A DNA stretch of 64,000 bases from contig NC_052614.1 of NCBI RefSeq assembly GCF_016545825.1, positions 7,210,559 to 7,274,558 on the forward strand, read 5' to 3'. Positions within the stretch are counted from its first letter, which is position 1. The number at the start of each line of letters is the position of its first letter. Made by a program: the position numbers and the translations under genes. Shown here piece by piece: positions 24,484-36,750 of this stretch. Below the pieces are notes generated by a model. The model saw only the letters and a list, made by a program, of their open reading frames with translations, was not told the DNA's origin and searched no databases. The DNA is from Eucalyptus grandis (lineage: Eukaryota; Streptophyta; Magnoliopsida; Myrtales; Myrtaceae).

Positions 24484-26150
24484 CTATCTTAAGGTTTCCA
24501 TACCATAGGACACTCTTTTCAAAGTGATCAGATTTGTTGCACTTAGAACATCTCGAGAGCATTTTACGCCTACGGGTTTTACAAAAACTTTCTTGAAGTG
24601 ATTTTTGTAAACCTCACTCGAGAGTCTTTTCTTAATTCTTTCTTTTACTTTAGGAAAATCAATCAATGGGATTGTTTCTTCTGTCATACCTAGACCGGAC
24701 TTATTGAAGTAAGGTCTTTGTCTTGAAAAGAATTTTCTCAAGTTTTTTTTCAGACCCTATAGAAAATTTCTTTGATATATTTGATAAATCTGTTTTTAAA
24801 AAAGCATTTTCTTTTAAAAGATTATCTTCATTTTCTTTAAGATTAGAATGACAAGTCTAGACTTTTGACTCTTTCTGCTAAAACATTTTCATTTTTTTTT
24901 TAGAGCTGAGTTTTCTTTTTTCGGTTCGGAAATTCTTTTGAGAGAAGTCTTAAGACTAAAGCATAGTTCATCAATATATTTAGAAACTTTGACAGGAATT
25001 TTAAAATCACTTGCCTCAAATTCACCATCGAAAGTCGATCCTCGAGCTTGATCCAGTCCGAGTACGATTGTGCCATCGGACATAGATTGGCATATTCATT
25101 ATCACTTTCTTCACACTCGGTATCACTGTTTCGGCTTTGAGAGCTTTTCGAAAATTTTCAGCTTTTCCTCTCTTCTTCTTGAAGAGGATAGTTGGTCCGA
25201 TGTGTCCCTTTTTTCTTGCATTCAAAGCGGACTACATCTTTATTTGGTTCCTCATCATCAACGAGACTTGGTCTCTTTGTCTTTGAAAGCTTTGTTTCTT
25301 TGAGTTGAACCTTCTTCCTTTTCTATTTAGTTTTCTGAATCTTCTTATCATGAGAGCAAGCTCCTCATCGTCCATATCATCTTCGAGTCGTATCATCAGA
25401 ATCATCATTTGATTTTAATGCAATGGATTTCTTACCTTTTGGATCTTCATCTTCATTGATCCTTTCCACTTCATAGGACTGAAGAGTTCCAATCGGCTCA
25501 TCGGCGGATAGTGGTATGATTCTGCGTCTCTCTTATCGAAGTCTTTATGTGATTCCAATCCCTGGAGAGTCCATGCGGTAGCTTGTTTACCTTCATGGGA
25601 TCGAAGTTAGTTGACCTTGATTTTCAAGACCATTCACAATATACGCAAAACGACTAAACATGTCAGATATTGATTCTCTGGTTTCATTCTCAGAAGGCTT
25701 CGTATTGACCGAGAAAAAGAATGTTGATTCTTGTTTCCTTCACTCGATCTATTCCTTCATAGGTGATATGCAATCTGTCCCAAACTTCTTTTGCTGTACC
25801 ACAGAGAAGATATTCTATTGTATTCAGTTGGTGATAAAGCACAATATAAGGAGTAAATTGCTTTTGCATCGAGTGTTTGTCTCTTGGTTATTTCTTCTGA
25901 GACATTCCATTTGGATTCTTCAGTTTCTTTTCCTCTTTCAGGAAGTGTGCGAGTGGTAGGAGTAATTCCTTTTTCCACAACGTCCCATTCCGAGAGGATC
26001 CTTTGATCGTAGGAAAGCTTTCATCTTGTTCTTCCAGATGTTGTAATCCTTTCCATCAAAGTAGGGTGTGCGGTATTGCTTTGCCCTTCCATCAGCCCTG
26101 GTGCTAGCATACTAGCCATGGATCTTTAACTCTGAAGTAAAACACTTCAA
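24484..26150 (-). pseudogene. Copia gag with degenerate zinc knuckle (SIRE-like)
   Basis: From the primer site inward, broken frames give a SIRE-type gag: 25757-25978 (TLDAKAIYSLYCALSPTEYN, then RISSLW), 25022-25225 and 24889-25083 (a Lys/Glu-rich linker; SKYIDELCFSLKTSLKRISE), and a zinc-knuckle-like CSKCNKSDHFEK around 24530-24560 whose last cysteine is not evident. Gag forms the cytoplasmic particle. Many frameshifts. Confidence 0.72.
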
Positions 26151-26166
26151 ACAAAGTGAGTACACG

Positions 26167-26179
26167 GGCTCTGATACCA
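26167..26179 (-). promoter_or_regulatory. Primer binding site of the SIRE-like element
   Basis: The minus strand reads TGGTATCAGAGCC two bases inside the LTR end (26182), complementary to initiator methionine tRNA. Confidence 0.85.
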
Positions 26180-26181
26180 AT

Positions 26182-26986
26182 TGATATTGCTAGTATGAGT
26201 ACCTAGAGGGGGGTGAATAGGTGCCTAAACAATTTATCGATATACGGAAGCAATTCTTAACATATGATAGAAAGTAAATTCTTTCTTAATTAACAAAATG
26301 AAATACGATTGAGATAGAGAGAGTGAGGAAGAGAAAATTGAACACGGGATTTATAGTGGTTCGGCTTATTCCAAGCCTACGTCACTCTTCGGGCTTGACC
26401 CATATTTGGATTTCACTATGATCAAAGAAGTTACAGCACGGCTTTTGCCTTGATTCCACGAGTGTAGATGTTTTACCACACCTCCTCAAGGTCTCTCACA
26501 AATATAGACTCTCTTTTGTATACAAGTATTCGCTCAAAGATTTATCTAAACAAATAGGAGCTTCAGACTTTGGAATTCTTCTATCGTGCACACCTCGAAT
26601 AACTAAGAACGTCTTCCTTATATACTCCTTTTATGCCATCATACCCGTTGGCACTTACCAAAGGAATTCCTCCAATCTACCCGTTGGACGGAATCAATTA
26701 GGAAGATTGTTCGAGCTATTAAGGAACGTGTTGATAGCCCATCAATCTGTTAGCCCATACAATCGGGATCTCGGTTTCCATAAGTAGAACCTTCCAATAA
26801 TATTTAGACAATCATCGAATCTTCGAGTCATTGAATCAATCTTGATCAATCAAAGGATTCTTATACGTCTTCTCCAACCACGAGATCTTCTCCGGATGAT
26901 AAGGTTAAATCTGAACAAAACATCCGATTCTGGATAACCTTTCTTGAGGGATTAGGAGCTTTGTCAATGAGGATAGACTTTGAGTC
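26182..26986 (-). repeat. 5' LTR of the SIRE-like element, cut by the gap
   Basis: Matches 17580 onward for about 800 bp, then ends at the N run within the sequence corresponding to about 18390 of the other LTR. Roughly 115 bp of LTR and the target duplication are not represented. Confidence 0.88.
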
Positions 26987-27086
26987 NNNNNNNNNNNNNN
27001 NNNNNNNNNNNNNNNNNNNNNNNNNNNNNNNNNNNNNNNNNNNNNNNNNNNNNNNNNNNNNNNNNNNNNNNNNNNNNNNNNNNNNN
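26987..27086. other. Assembly gap, 100 N
   Basis: Exactly 100 N characters, the conventional placeholder for a gap of unknown length. Its flanks (an LTR on one side, the middle of a host gene on the other) show that real sequence of unknown size is missing. Confidence 0.98.
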
Positions 27087-30000
27087 AAGCTTCATTGACT
27101 CAGTGCTGCCTCCTTCATTGTCTCAGCTTGCAATTCATGAAATTGAATTCTCAGCATCAGAATCTAAAGAAACCCTTATTTCAGAATGGATACGTCCAGA
27201 GCAACCACTAGTACTTTTAGAACTAAATAAACTGCCAGAATGTCGGGATCTGCTGGGAGAACTAGTTAAAGCCTCTCGTGGAGAAACTGATTCATCATGA
27301 AGCCAGTCTATAACCTTGCTGCAACTACCACTTGAACTAGATGTGGACCAACGACTTTCTGGGATGATCAATACTGACAGTCTCGAACTTTCTTGCGATG
27401 GTTCACAACTTATTACTCTTGCAGATGTTTGTGGTTGACTTAATGAGTCCAAGGGAACGGGGCCTCCATTGGCATCTCTAGTCCATATGCGTCTACCCTT
27501 GTTGACGAATGATATCTCACAGAAACCCGGTGCATTTTTTGCATAATTTGCTTTGCTGGAGCTCTTTTCACCTTAATACAACTGCATACAAACAATGTAG
27601 GAGGTAGGAGATTAGGATAAACAATTGGCACATTTATCACTATCAAGTAGTCAAGTTCTCAACTCACAACAGAAAGCACATCATACAATGCCTGTCAATT
27701 AAGGTCACCACCATCTTTTGAGAGCTGAGGAGGAATATATGGTTCTAAGAACATGCATCTCATCTCACTATTGATGATCCTTGTCTAGAGGAACGACCAA
27801 TCAATCCAAGCAACAGTGTGCACAACAGACTACGCACCACTCTTCTGACAGACTTTGCGTCGCTTTGGTTCATATGGAAACTAAGCATGGTCGTCTAGCA
27901 AAAGATTTGATAAGGACACGACAAAACTCCATAAACTCTTCAGATATATCACTTAAACAAGAAATAACAACTGAATTTGCTATGTTTTAAGGGACCACTT
28001 ACTTTTCAGGCACAGCCCCCATAACAAGCCTCCTAATGCCATATTTGATAACCATCTCAACAATGCCCTTTTGGACCTGCCCTGCTTCAGTGCTGAGAAC
28101 AGTGGCTCTTACTAAAAAGGACATGACAATTTACATTAGTTTAGTAAAAGAAAATAGAAAACTCGAGAATTTCACTTCATTTACGTAGATAATTAACACC
28201 TACTTCAACAATCGTCTACGCCTATACAGGAGGCAAGCAACATGAAAGATACACATCGCCATTAAGTCCAAATATACTTAGGCCACAAAGTGGAAGGCCA
28301 CAACTTTAATTTAAATAACTTGAGAACTTTGAAGATGGGGAACAGAGAATTTCTGTTTCATTTCTGCTTTTCTACCCTTTCAAGTGCGGGGCAGGGAGCC
28401 AGTCATTCATGTCAAGAACTTAACCTACTTCAACAATCATCTACGCCTATACAGGAGGCAAGCATCATGAAAGATACACATCACCATTAACTCCAAATAT
28501 ACTCAGGCCACAAAGTGGAGGCCACAACTTTAATTTAAATAACTTGAGAACTTTGAAGATGAGGAACAGAGAATTTCTGTTTCATTTCTGCTTTTCTACC
28601 CTTTCAAGGGGCAGGGGGCCAGTCATTCATGTTGAGAACTTAACCTAATTCAAGAACTTGGGTTTCAATATTGCAAAAAATCTTCTGCTCATAAGAAAAA
28701 GAAAGCTTGACTAATCTGGAGAATTTAAATAGTGGAACTATATTTCTGACTCGACAAAGTTCAATTAGCTCACATATAACAAGACATGAATAGCCTGCAA
28801 GCAGATTGACATTGTTCCTACGATAAGGTGAAGAGGGATCCACTGCACCTACATATAACCTAACCTTTTATAGTGCTACCATCTCTATGGCCCCTCTCAA
28901 AATGAATTTATAATGGCTCCATGCAATTTAGGGTGCTAAAAGAAATTCATGCCAGTTTTTCAAGTGAAGAAATTTCAACTTAAATTATAAAGCTCCATAT
29001 TTCTTCAGGCTCTCAGATACCTCATGTTCAAACTGGATGTTTTGCTAGATTTACATAAAGAAAACATATCGTAAATGGCTGAAGCTGCAATATCCCATCA
29101 AACAATTAAACACACCATTGATAACCAATAAAGATGCCCCTTAACTTTCTAGCTTCTCCAAATCTACAAGTCCAAAAGATTACTCCTGGGCAATCAGTGA
29201 TAAAGGAAATACCCTCATATACTGAAATCAGGCAACCCAATCAAATGAAGAAATGTGAGCTTTGATTGTGGCCAGAAAAATCATACGTGGTTGCCAGGAC
29301 TTAGATTGATCAATAAGAATGATCTCCATAAGAAAGCTCGCAAGATCACAACTAATCAGATGACAATCTAAGATGCGTGGCAACAAAAACCGTGAGTTCC
29401 TGCCAGAGTTGTGGTACTGGTCAGGAGGCATGGCCATTTAATTAGATTGCTGAAATTAAATGGTTGTTCAATCACTTAAGTCGAAAAAATATAGGGTAGT
29501 CAACGGATTGGTAATGAGGATTACGTGTTGGCACCGCACAAATAAAAGGATGTAGTCGCAACACATTTGCAATTCAGAGAAGGAAAAACCTCCCACGGGT
29601 GAAAGCTCTACAATCCAGTAAGTAGACAAGCGGACGAATCGATTCCGAATTCACATATATTCAAGGACAGTCATCGTTCCGTATGATAAGAGGTTAACAC
29701 AATCAATATGAAGATTTGGCAGTGGCACAGCATGGCAGCGATGGGCATATACACGCACCTCAGAAGTAGTAGAGCAGATGGCCAAGTACTGTTGCAAGAG
29801 CTTGTCTGTCTGCTCCCTTTCCTCCCTTCTATAAGCAGCAACCACCTCGACGCTAGCTCTACTGGCAGGTAATTTTCCCACTGCACATGATCCCGAGGAT
29901 TATATCGTGAGCGAGTTATCTCCTCAGGAGAATTGAGGGAAAAAAGCAGGGGAATATCGGATCTCGATTTGTCCTCGACGGCAACATGGAATGACCAAAA

Positions 30001-30614
30001 TCAAATGCCACTGGAAGTATTAAAAGCTCCAGCGAAACAAGAGATAATCACGACTCGCGTCAGTCAACAAACATGAATTGCCGGAAGAATCTGAACTCCT
30101 AGAGAGGAATAAAGCTAAATCACCATTGCTCTCGCCGGAGGAAAACACCTATGTCCGGAAAGACGACCGGTCACGAGCTTCTCCCTTTCTCAATTGAGAA
30201 ACAACACACGACGCTGCGGACCAGTAAGCGATCGAGCACGCGGCGCGAACTAGAAGAGAACCGAAGCTAAGAGGGAACCACGGGAATTACGACCATAGAG
30301 TCGGAATCAACGGCGAAGGCTGATGAACGTGGAAGATACAGATCTCCGCGCCGGCGAACCGCCGCAGGCTCCACAGTATCAAGCCTCGCCTTCTCCGCCG
30401 ACTTGCCGACCGCCACGTACACCCTCTCGGGGCCGCGGCCATCTCCAACGACGAGGAGCGGGACGTGTTGGACAACTGCTCCAGCGCGCGACGGAGGCTA
30501 TCCGGCGACGAGCAGGGTGAGGCGGTCCCTGGAGAGGTCGTGTGGGTGCTGGCAGGGCGTCAGGAGCTCCATCGCGGCGGGATCCGGCGGCGGCGCGGCC
30601 TGCGGCCAGGTCAT
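27087..30614 (-). pseudogene. USP/U-box kinase (PUB33-type) gene, 5' half only, frame-broken
   Basis: Four minus-strand exons can be placed: exon 1 about 30572 (or in-frame ATG 30614) to 30294; exon 2 29880-29755; exon 3 28111-28003; exon 4 27581 to the gap. Splice sites are GT-AG. The translated pieces form the N-terminal universal-stress-protein domain of plant U-box kinases: VYVAVGKSAEKA, FAGAEICIFHVHQPSPLIPT, GKLPASRASVEVVAAYRREE, VQKGIVEMVIKYGIRRLVMG and APGFCEISFVNKGRRIWTRD, then a serine-rich linker. The family continues with a coiled coil, a kinase domain and a U-box (E3 ligase); these would lie beyond the gap and are not in the window. Exon 1 has a TAG after about 24 codons and frame changes; exon 4 needs one extra base near 27566; the exon 1/2 junction is out of phase. 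Sequence error or pseudogene are both possible. Confidence 0.75.
28198..28650. repeat. Tandem duplication (225-bp period) in an intron
   Basis: The block beginning TACTTCAACAATC at 28201 recurs at 28426 and runs to about 28650. The two copies differ at only a few positions, so the duplication is recent. It lies in the intron between exons 2 and 3 of the U-box kinase gene. Confidence 0.9.
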
Positions 30615-30664
30615 GCGGCGGCGGCGGAGGGCGGAGGGCGGAGGAGGAGGGAGGAGGAGGAGGA

Positions 30665-30690
30665 GCTGCTGCTGCTGCTGCTGCTGCTGG
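30665..30690. repeat. (CTG)8 microsatellite in the 5' flank of the U-box kinase gene
   Basis: Eight CTG triplets on the plus strand (CAG on the sense strand), preceded by GGA triplets, just upstream of the possible start codons at 30614/30572; probably 5' UTR. Confidence 0.85.
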
Positions 30691-31096
30691 TGACGATGGG
30701 GAGAGGAGCGGGGGAGAAGGGGGAAGGTGAAGGGGGCTGGAGGAGGGCTTGACTTTCGGGGAGACCTGTGATGGAGACCGCCAGGGGGCGAGGCATCTTT
30801 GCGGTTCTCTGGAACGGAATCAGAAAGCGGGAAGGAATATGCCTATTTCTCTTTCGAGATGCAAACCGCACCTCCCTCTTTTTTTTTTTTTTCGTATTTG
30901 AATCTTTATTTTATTTTTATTTCGTTTTGTTTTGTTTGATGTGGGAGGCACAGGCCCGTCTGGAACCGGAAGTTGCCGGAGAAGGTGGGGACGGGGAGAA
31001 TCGGAATCCTACTCCCCTCGAAGATGACCGCTCCGATGACGAGGAACTCTTGACTTAAGGCGTCGCTCCCTACCGATGCGAAAATCTTTTGGGAGA

Positions 31097-31139
<43 letters not shown>

Positions 31140-31448
31140 GCGATATTAATTTTATTCTTTGCGATGAAATGGTTAGTAAAGCAATTGGTAATGTAAAAGC
31201 CTATTATGTCGATTTTGAGAAACAAGTGGGAAATAGAGGCAGGTATTCTTTTCATTGTTCTTGCTAGTACATTAAATAACAGATTTCACGGTTTCTTCTT
31301 CTTCTTCTTCTTTTATGGGACATTTTCTTGGTTGAATAGTGGGAAAGCAATTTTGATACCCAGGGTTATTTTCGATATGTGATAATAATTGAGAAGAAAA
31401 CATAATTGCAACCGAAATCTTAAATGGTAAATTTATCATAACGGCTTA
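30691..31448. other. 5' flank of the U-box kinase gene with (AT)18 and (TTC)n tracts
   Basis: GC-rich to about 31060, then AT-rich. It contains an (AT)18 run at 31101-31136 and a TTC run at 31293-31311. It probably includes the promoter of the minus-strand gene, but no TATA box stands out. No coding region supported. Confidence 0.6.
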
Positions 31449-32016
31449 GGGCTGATTGGTAACATATTAAATGGTATACGATTCTACTATTTTGTTCCTC
31501 GAAACCAATAAAAATAAAAATAAAATTCGTTTGGTAACTTTTTATTCTCAAAAATAGATTTGGAACAAAATCAATAAATAAAAAATAGTTACTTCTTTTT
31601 ATTTTGAACAATTCTAGAATTAAGTAAAAATTATGTTTCTTTCTTTTTTTCTTTTCTCTTCTTCTTCTTCTTTAATTGGTCTCAAAAATATAATAAAATT
31701 ATTAAAATAGCAAATAAAATTATCAAAAGAATTAAAGAAATTTTAAAAAATAGAATAAAATTAAGCATAAAATTATATTAAAAAATAAGATAAGATTATA
31801 TAATAAATTTAAAAATATAATAAATTTATATAATAAAAGTATTAAAAATTACAAGAAACTTTAATTCACAAAAAAATTTAAGGGTTATGCCAAACACATT
31901 TTTATTCGGAAATAGAAATATTGAGTAATTACTAAACAACTTCAAATGCTCAAAAACTTGTCTACAAAACAGAATTTTAAAAAATTAAACAAAAATTATT
32001 CTCGCCAAATGCACCC
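31449..32016. mobile_element. PIF/Harbinger (Tourist-like) non-autonomous element, copy 1
   Basis: The element starts GGGCTGATTGGTAAC and ends CGCCAAATGCACCC, imperfect terminal inverted repeats. TTA is present on both sides (31446-31448 and 32017-32019), the target duplication of this superfamily. The inside is AT-rich and non-coding. The first 170 bp align with the start of the second copy at 43612 (shared block ATTTGGAACA and GAACAATTCTAGAAT). Confidence 0.65.
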
Positions 32017-32019
32017 TTA

Positions 32020-33649
32020 TAGACCAATTTTTAGGAAATAGATTATAAATGGGTTTAAAAATGTGAAGACCCAAAATAATATACGTGTTAAATAAGTTCA
32101 CAACTTATTTATACAAAACTCACATCTATGACTCTATCTTCACTCTATCTCGTATCACTTGGGCTTTTTCTCATGTAGGATTAAATATGAAAATACTTTA
32201 GTAATATGAGTTTGGTCAAGTATCATAAGTCACTAAATTTGTCTTAATATAGAAACTTGCCAATTTGAGTTGGATCATCTTTCGATTCGATTCACTTTTT
32301 GATGGGTCTAATAAATAGGCATGGAATTTGAGATCGACAAAAAAAAAAAAAAAAAAAGAAGAAGGTAATTACAAGTTGGTCCATATTTCTTACGATTTTC
32401 ATTTTCCACATTTTCTGCTTCGCTCGCCGTCCAAAGATGACGAGCGTTTTCCCATTGCATACTCCAGCCTGACATCACGGTTACCTGAACACACTAGCAC
32501 AGTATTTTTTGCCCTTAAGATAAAAAATAAATAAATAAAATGGCCGCTAATTATTGTCAAAAGGCAGAAACGGCATCGAGACTTTCCTTTTCCCCATTTC
32601 ACTGCTTTATTTAAATGACTTTATAATATATAGTCGTGAAGAAAGGAAGAGGAAAAGGCGGGAGCAGTTGAGGCGGCTTTCCTAGGCGGCATTCTTCCTC
32701 GACCGTGCCTTTTGTCCTAAACCCGTTTTAAACGCAGATCATATGAAAATAGGAAGAAAAAAAGTCACATATTTTCAGGTGAGTTTGTTACGAAAATTTA
32801 AAAATGTTTTGTCAAAAATATCATTAATATCTCTTACAAAAATGAATCAACTAGAAATATTTTTATTATTCACGAATATATTTAATCCTAAATTATTACT
32901 GATAATAAAAAATAATTTATTGACTAATTTTTAAGGGACATTGATAATCATTTGATAAAATATTTTTCCAATCGTTATTCCTTAGGAATCTTCCTTTAGG
33001 ATAGAATAACCTTCCACAGTCAACATTTGAATGACGTGTGGAGAGCAATTTTGCTGGAATGAGACAAATAGGACCACTTGATACTCCTTTTGATAATGCA
33101 CATTCGGTGCTAGGTTAGACTTAGCGACAAGTTAGGTTACGTTGTTTTCTGTGGTTATTCATTATTTAGAACGTCATCGAGATACCGACAGTCAAAACCA
33201 ATCAACACTTTTGACCCAAAAAAATAAAACGTAATCAACGCTGCAACTTTGTGGAAAACTCCCTAAGATCACAATTCCTTTTAGCGATTAAATACACGAT
33301 TGAGAAAAAAGAAAAAGAAAAGAAGATCACCAAGACCAGCTAACTCTGGCTACCAACCTTCGAGGTTTAATCATCTGTTCCGAAAATTAAAGGGCTCTCG
33401 TCTAACATTGCCCAAGCCAATTGTCAGGCCAACTTAATAATTAAAGATGTCACAACTTCTAAAATTACTGATTTTCCATGATATGAGGAATGAATCATAT
33501 GATAAACTGTAAGGTATTTAACATGTGACTTTGGGCTTTGATTAACATTATCTCGATGCAAAGGCAATTTGACAATTTTCTTCAAAAAAAAAATTTAGAT
33601 ATTGAGGATGCTTTTGTTTTGACGAAAATCAAGATTTAAAAGCATTTTT
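32020..33649. other. Intergenic AT-rich region, no supported gene
   Basis: AT-rich, with a poly-A run at 32338-32357 and no recognisable protein. The small frames at 32328-32534 and 32743-32934 look like chance. Confidence 0.5.
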
Positions 33650-34002
33650 CAAAATTTAATTAATTATATAGCTTAGAAAAATACTGAATAAAAACGTTTT
33701 CATCATAGATAACAATTTATCATTGATTATTCTCATAGGTGATGAAATTATTATTAATTAATTCAGTTTTGTAAGCGATGCAGAAGTTAATTTTCACAAA
33801 ATATTCTCCATATTAAGGTTTTCTTGAAATAAGCGTCACCATAAATTTTCACCGTGTCCCCCTCCCGTCTAAACCGAATCGGGGTCTACCAGCATTGAGA
33901 CAATGACTACCCACGCTCATCTTTGTTGAAAAGAAGAGAGGATGTCTCAGAAAACGTTAACAATAAGTTCCCATGTGAAGCTGGCGCAAACACAGTCGTC
34001 AG
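33650..34002. repeat. Direct duplication, copy A
   Basis: Aligns over its whole length with 35283-35637 in the same orientation (for example AAAATTTAATTAATTATAT, GATAACAATTTATCAT, CATAAATTTTCACCG, GATGTCTCAGAAAACG). This copy has accumulated more AT changes at former CG sites. Confidence 0.85.
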
Positions 34003-35103
34003 CTAAGTAGTATTGACATGGACATACAAATACGCGATTACGACACGCCGCATCATTTTAAAAAATAAAAATTAAGCATATATTAAATGAATATTTTTAA
34101 TTAACATGATTCAAATTTATAAATAAATAAATAAAAAGCTAACCTTAACAAAAATTATTGATGAAACTAATAATTAACGAGAGATTAGAATGAACTTATT
34201 TAAATAAATTTATGATATTTTATAATGATCAAATTTATTATTATTTAACATTCAATATTTTTATTTTTTGAAATCACTTTTTAATCTCATTTATTTATTT
34301 TTTGACCAAACCCCCACCCTCCAAAAATAAAATTATTTCAATGTTTTATTTTCGACCCAAAAAGTCTCCCCACCCATTTACTTCGCCCTCTCCGTTAGGA
34401 GTGAGCAATTCCAAATTCCTTATAGGTTATGCCTAAAAACTTAAATCTTCCTATATGTTTACTTGGAATGTAACCTACTCATCATAGGTTCTAGGGTCTA
34501 ACAAGTTCCTTTTATTTTATTTTTCATTTTTAGTTAAAAAATGAAAATGAACACAACAATAATAAACAAGCTTATCATTCATAAAAGAAAATACAAAATG
34601 ACAGTAGTATCAAAAGAGGCAAAAGAATTCTTGACAAAGAATTCAACTAGATAAAAGAGATGAAATTGAAGAAAAGTCTGCAAAAAAAAACTCCTATTGT
34701 CGGGAATCCTCGATACATTAACTTCGCATATACACAACAATCCTCTTGAAGTTACTTTGGGTGAAAAACCAAGAGTTTCATTCTAAGAACTCCAACTTCA
34801 GATAAGATGTCATTACTTGCTCAATTACAATATCTAGACAAACGATCAAGGATGTCAGTTTTCTCTTTGCTGGTCATTTAAAAACTGGGAGTACGTCATA
34901 AATTGAAATCTCTTGCTTGTGCCACCAATTGTGGGACCAGCCTCTAATGGCTATTCTTCACGATGAAAGCTGCTCTTTGGATACACAGGAGACGCATGCA
35001 ATTTCTCTCACTTTCTTTTCATTGTTATTTTGTTGAATCTTTCTTGCGATTATTATCTAGATTTTCCTTTTGCATATTAAAAGGTATAGCTTATGAGTGC
35101 CAA
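34003..35103. other. Spacer between duplicated blocks, no supported gene
   Basis: AT-rich DNA without recognisable coding capacity, RNA gene or transposon ends. Confidence 0.5.
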
Positions 35104-35282
35104 TGTTGACACCTAACTTTTCTTTTCTTCAAATGCATAATTTTTAAAAATATAAAAAAATTATTATTAATAATTTTAAAAAATGAGAGAGGCTGGGTCG
35201 GGCCGAATCGGACCTTGGCCTGGCCCGCCTCTCTTCTTTTTCTCTTTGGCTTGGCCCGCGCCAACTTGTCTTCCTTCTCCTT
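35104..35282 (-). repeat. Possible truncated LTR end of the Tat/Ogre-like family
   Basis: Begins TGTTGACACCTAAC, the reverse complement of the type of terminus that closes the solo LTR at 3803 (GGTGTCAACA), and includes the GGCTGGGTCGGGCC-type block found in some such LTRs. No partner end is visible, so this is tentative. Confidence 0.35.
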
Positions 35283-35637
35283 CCAAAATTTAATTAATTA
35301 TATGGCTTAGAAAAATTAGTGAATAATTTTCATAATAGATAACAATTTATCATCGACTATTTTCATAGGTGATGAAAATATTATTAATTAATTTAGTTTC
35401 GTAAGCGATGCATGGGATTAAATTTCACAAAACATTCTCCATATTTAAGGTTACCTTGAAATAAACGTCACCATAAATTTTCACCGCGTCCCGCTCCCGT
35501 CTAAACCCCATCGCGGGGTCCACCTGCATTGAGACAGCAACTGCCCCCGCCCGTCTTTGTTGAAAACAAGAGAGGGATGTCTCAGAAAACGCTAACAAGG
35601 TGCTGCCATGTCAAGCAGGCGCGAACGCACTCGTCAC
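35283..35637. repeat. Direct duplication, copy B
   Basis: Partner of 33650-34002, 1.63 kb away. This copy keeps more CG dinucleotides (CACCGCGTCCCGCTCCCG) and so may be the less methylated or younger one. Confidence 0.85.
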
Positions 35638-36745
35638 CCGTCCCTTATTTCATAATGAATAAAATAAGGAGGGGAATGCCACGTGGCGGCGTTTCACCTC
35701 TGCACACCTCGAAAGCAATCTATGGCTTTGAAATCGAGAAAAATCGGCCCCGAGACGTCAACGGCAGCTCCGACCTCTACGACCGTACACGATCAGGAGC
35801 GCACTACGCATGGGCGCGGGGCCCACCGCCCGGGAATATCCGTCCGTTCCGAGAGGGTATCTTGCCTTTGTCCGGTCCATACGTAACGAAGGTCGACGAA
35901 CCGAGCCTCGACCGCCCAAAACACTGTGCGGCGTTGACTTCGCTGGGAATTAGCGCGTGTCCGTCGGGGGTGAGCGTGCTTCGTAGATTCCAAAGTTTAA
36001 AAAAATGAGGAGTCTATTTCAATGAATAGATTTCAATATGAATAGATTTCAATATGAAGTCAAAACTATTCACCTTTAATGTCCATTGATTGAGTAGGCT
36101 ATATTCAGGAATTAGGTCGCTATATGCAGGCGTGTTTGAGTGGGGGAGCGGAAGAAGCGGGAAGGACATGAAGTGAAGCATACGGCAAGTGCCGAGATGA
36201 CTGTTGGTGGTGATCATTGGGCATGATTGGCCCCCAATTCAAGGGGGACCGAAATCATTAAGCTTTCATCGAGCATGAAGAGGCAGCACAGACAATTTTT
36301 GCCATGGGAGTTTGTGCGCGTGAGTGTTTGTGTCCTCAACTCTTTCCTTTTCATCTCCCCCGCCCACCTTTATGCCCTTTTAACCACCGATGCGTTTCAT
36401 TATCAAGGAGTGAAAAAGTGGGGGAGGGAGGGCCGCCTCCATCATTCTGTACCCATCTTCACCTCTTCTTGTCTAACCCTCAAAATTCATACATCAGAGG
36501 CCGGCAGCTCCAAGACAATCGCGAGACAAACATCCCAAGAACGCGTCATCGTCTGAAATCAACGCGGTAACAGTGAACATCTAATTTGACAATTTCACGT
36601 ATGTACAGAAAATCCTTTTCTGTCGTGGTTTCAACATCAACGAATCCTTCACAATATAAAAGTTAAGTTCCGCAATGATATGGCTTAGATTATGATGTCC
36701 GAAGCAGATCACAAATATAAGAAGATCACGGGGGAGAGAGACGTG
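35638..36745. other. GC-richer unassigned region with a G-box
   Basis: A palindromic G-box GCCACGTGGC lies at 35678-35687 and a W-box-like TTGAC near 35935. A plus-strand open frame of 159 codons (35529-36008) overlaps this but resembles no family I know; the composition (high GC, even in third positions) could be that of an old promoter or exon. The rest, to 36745, has no supported gene. Confidence 0.4.
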
Positions 36746-36750
36746 ATTCA

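Larger units (their letters stand above)
17580..26986 (-). mobile_element. Ty1/copia element, SIRE/Maximus type, truncated by assembly gap
   Basis: Flanking LTRs both start TGATATTGCTAGTATGAG on the plus strand. Between them, on the minus strand, lie a primer site, gag, integrase, RT, RNase H, an extra ORF and a polypurine tract: the copia order (integrase before RT), with the extra 3' ORF characteristic of SIRE/Maximus. The LTRs are nearly identical except for short indels, so the insertion looks young. Yet the coding region is full of frameshifts, most likely partly from sequence errors. The outer end of the upstream LTR is lost in the N run at 26987. Confidence 0.88.

Noticed and set aside
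30323..30752. Plus-strand ORFs over the U-box gene start
   Set aside because: GC-rich antisense of exon 1 and the CTG/GGA triplet repeats; no independent support.
36227..36570. Overlapping plus-strand ORFs of 109 and 88 codons
   Set aside because: No recognisable domain and two frames open over the same DNA; no promoter or splice evidence.
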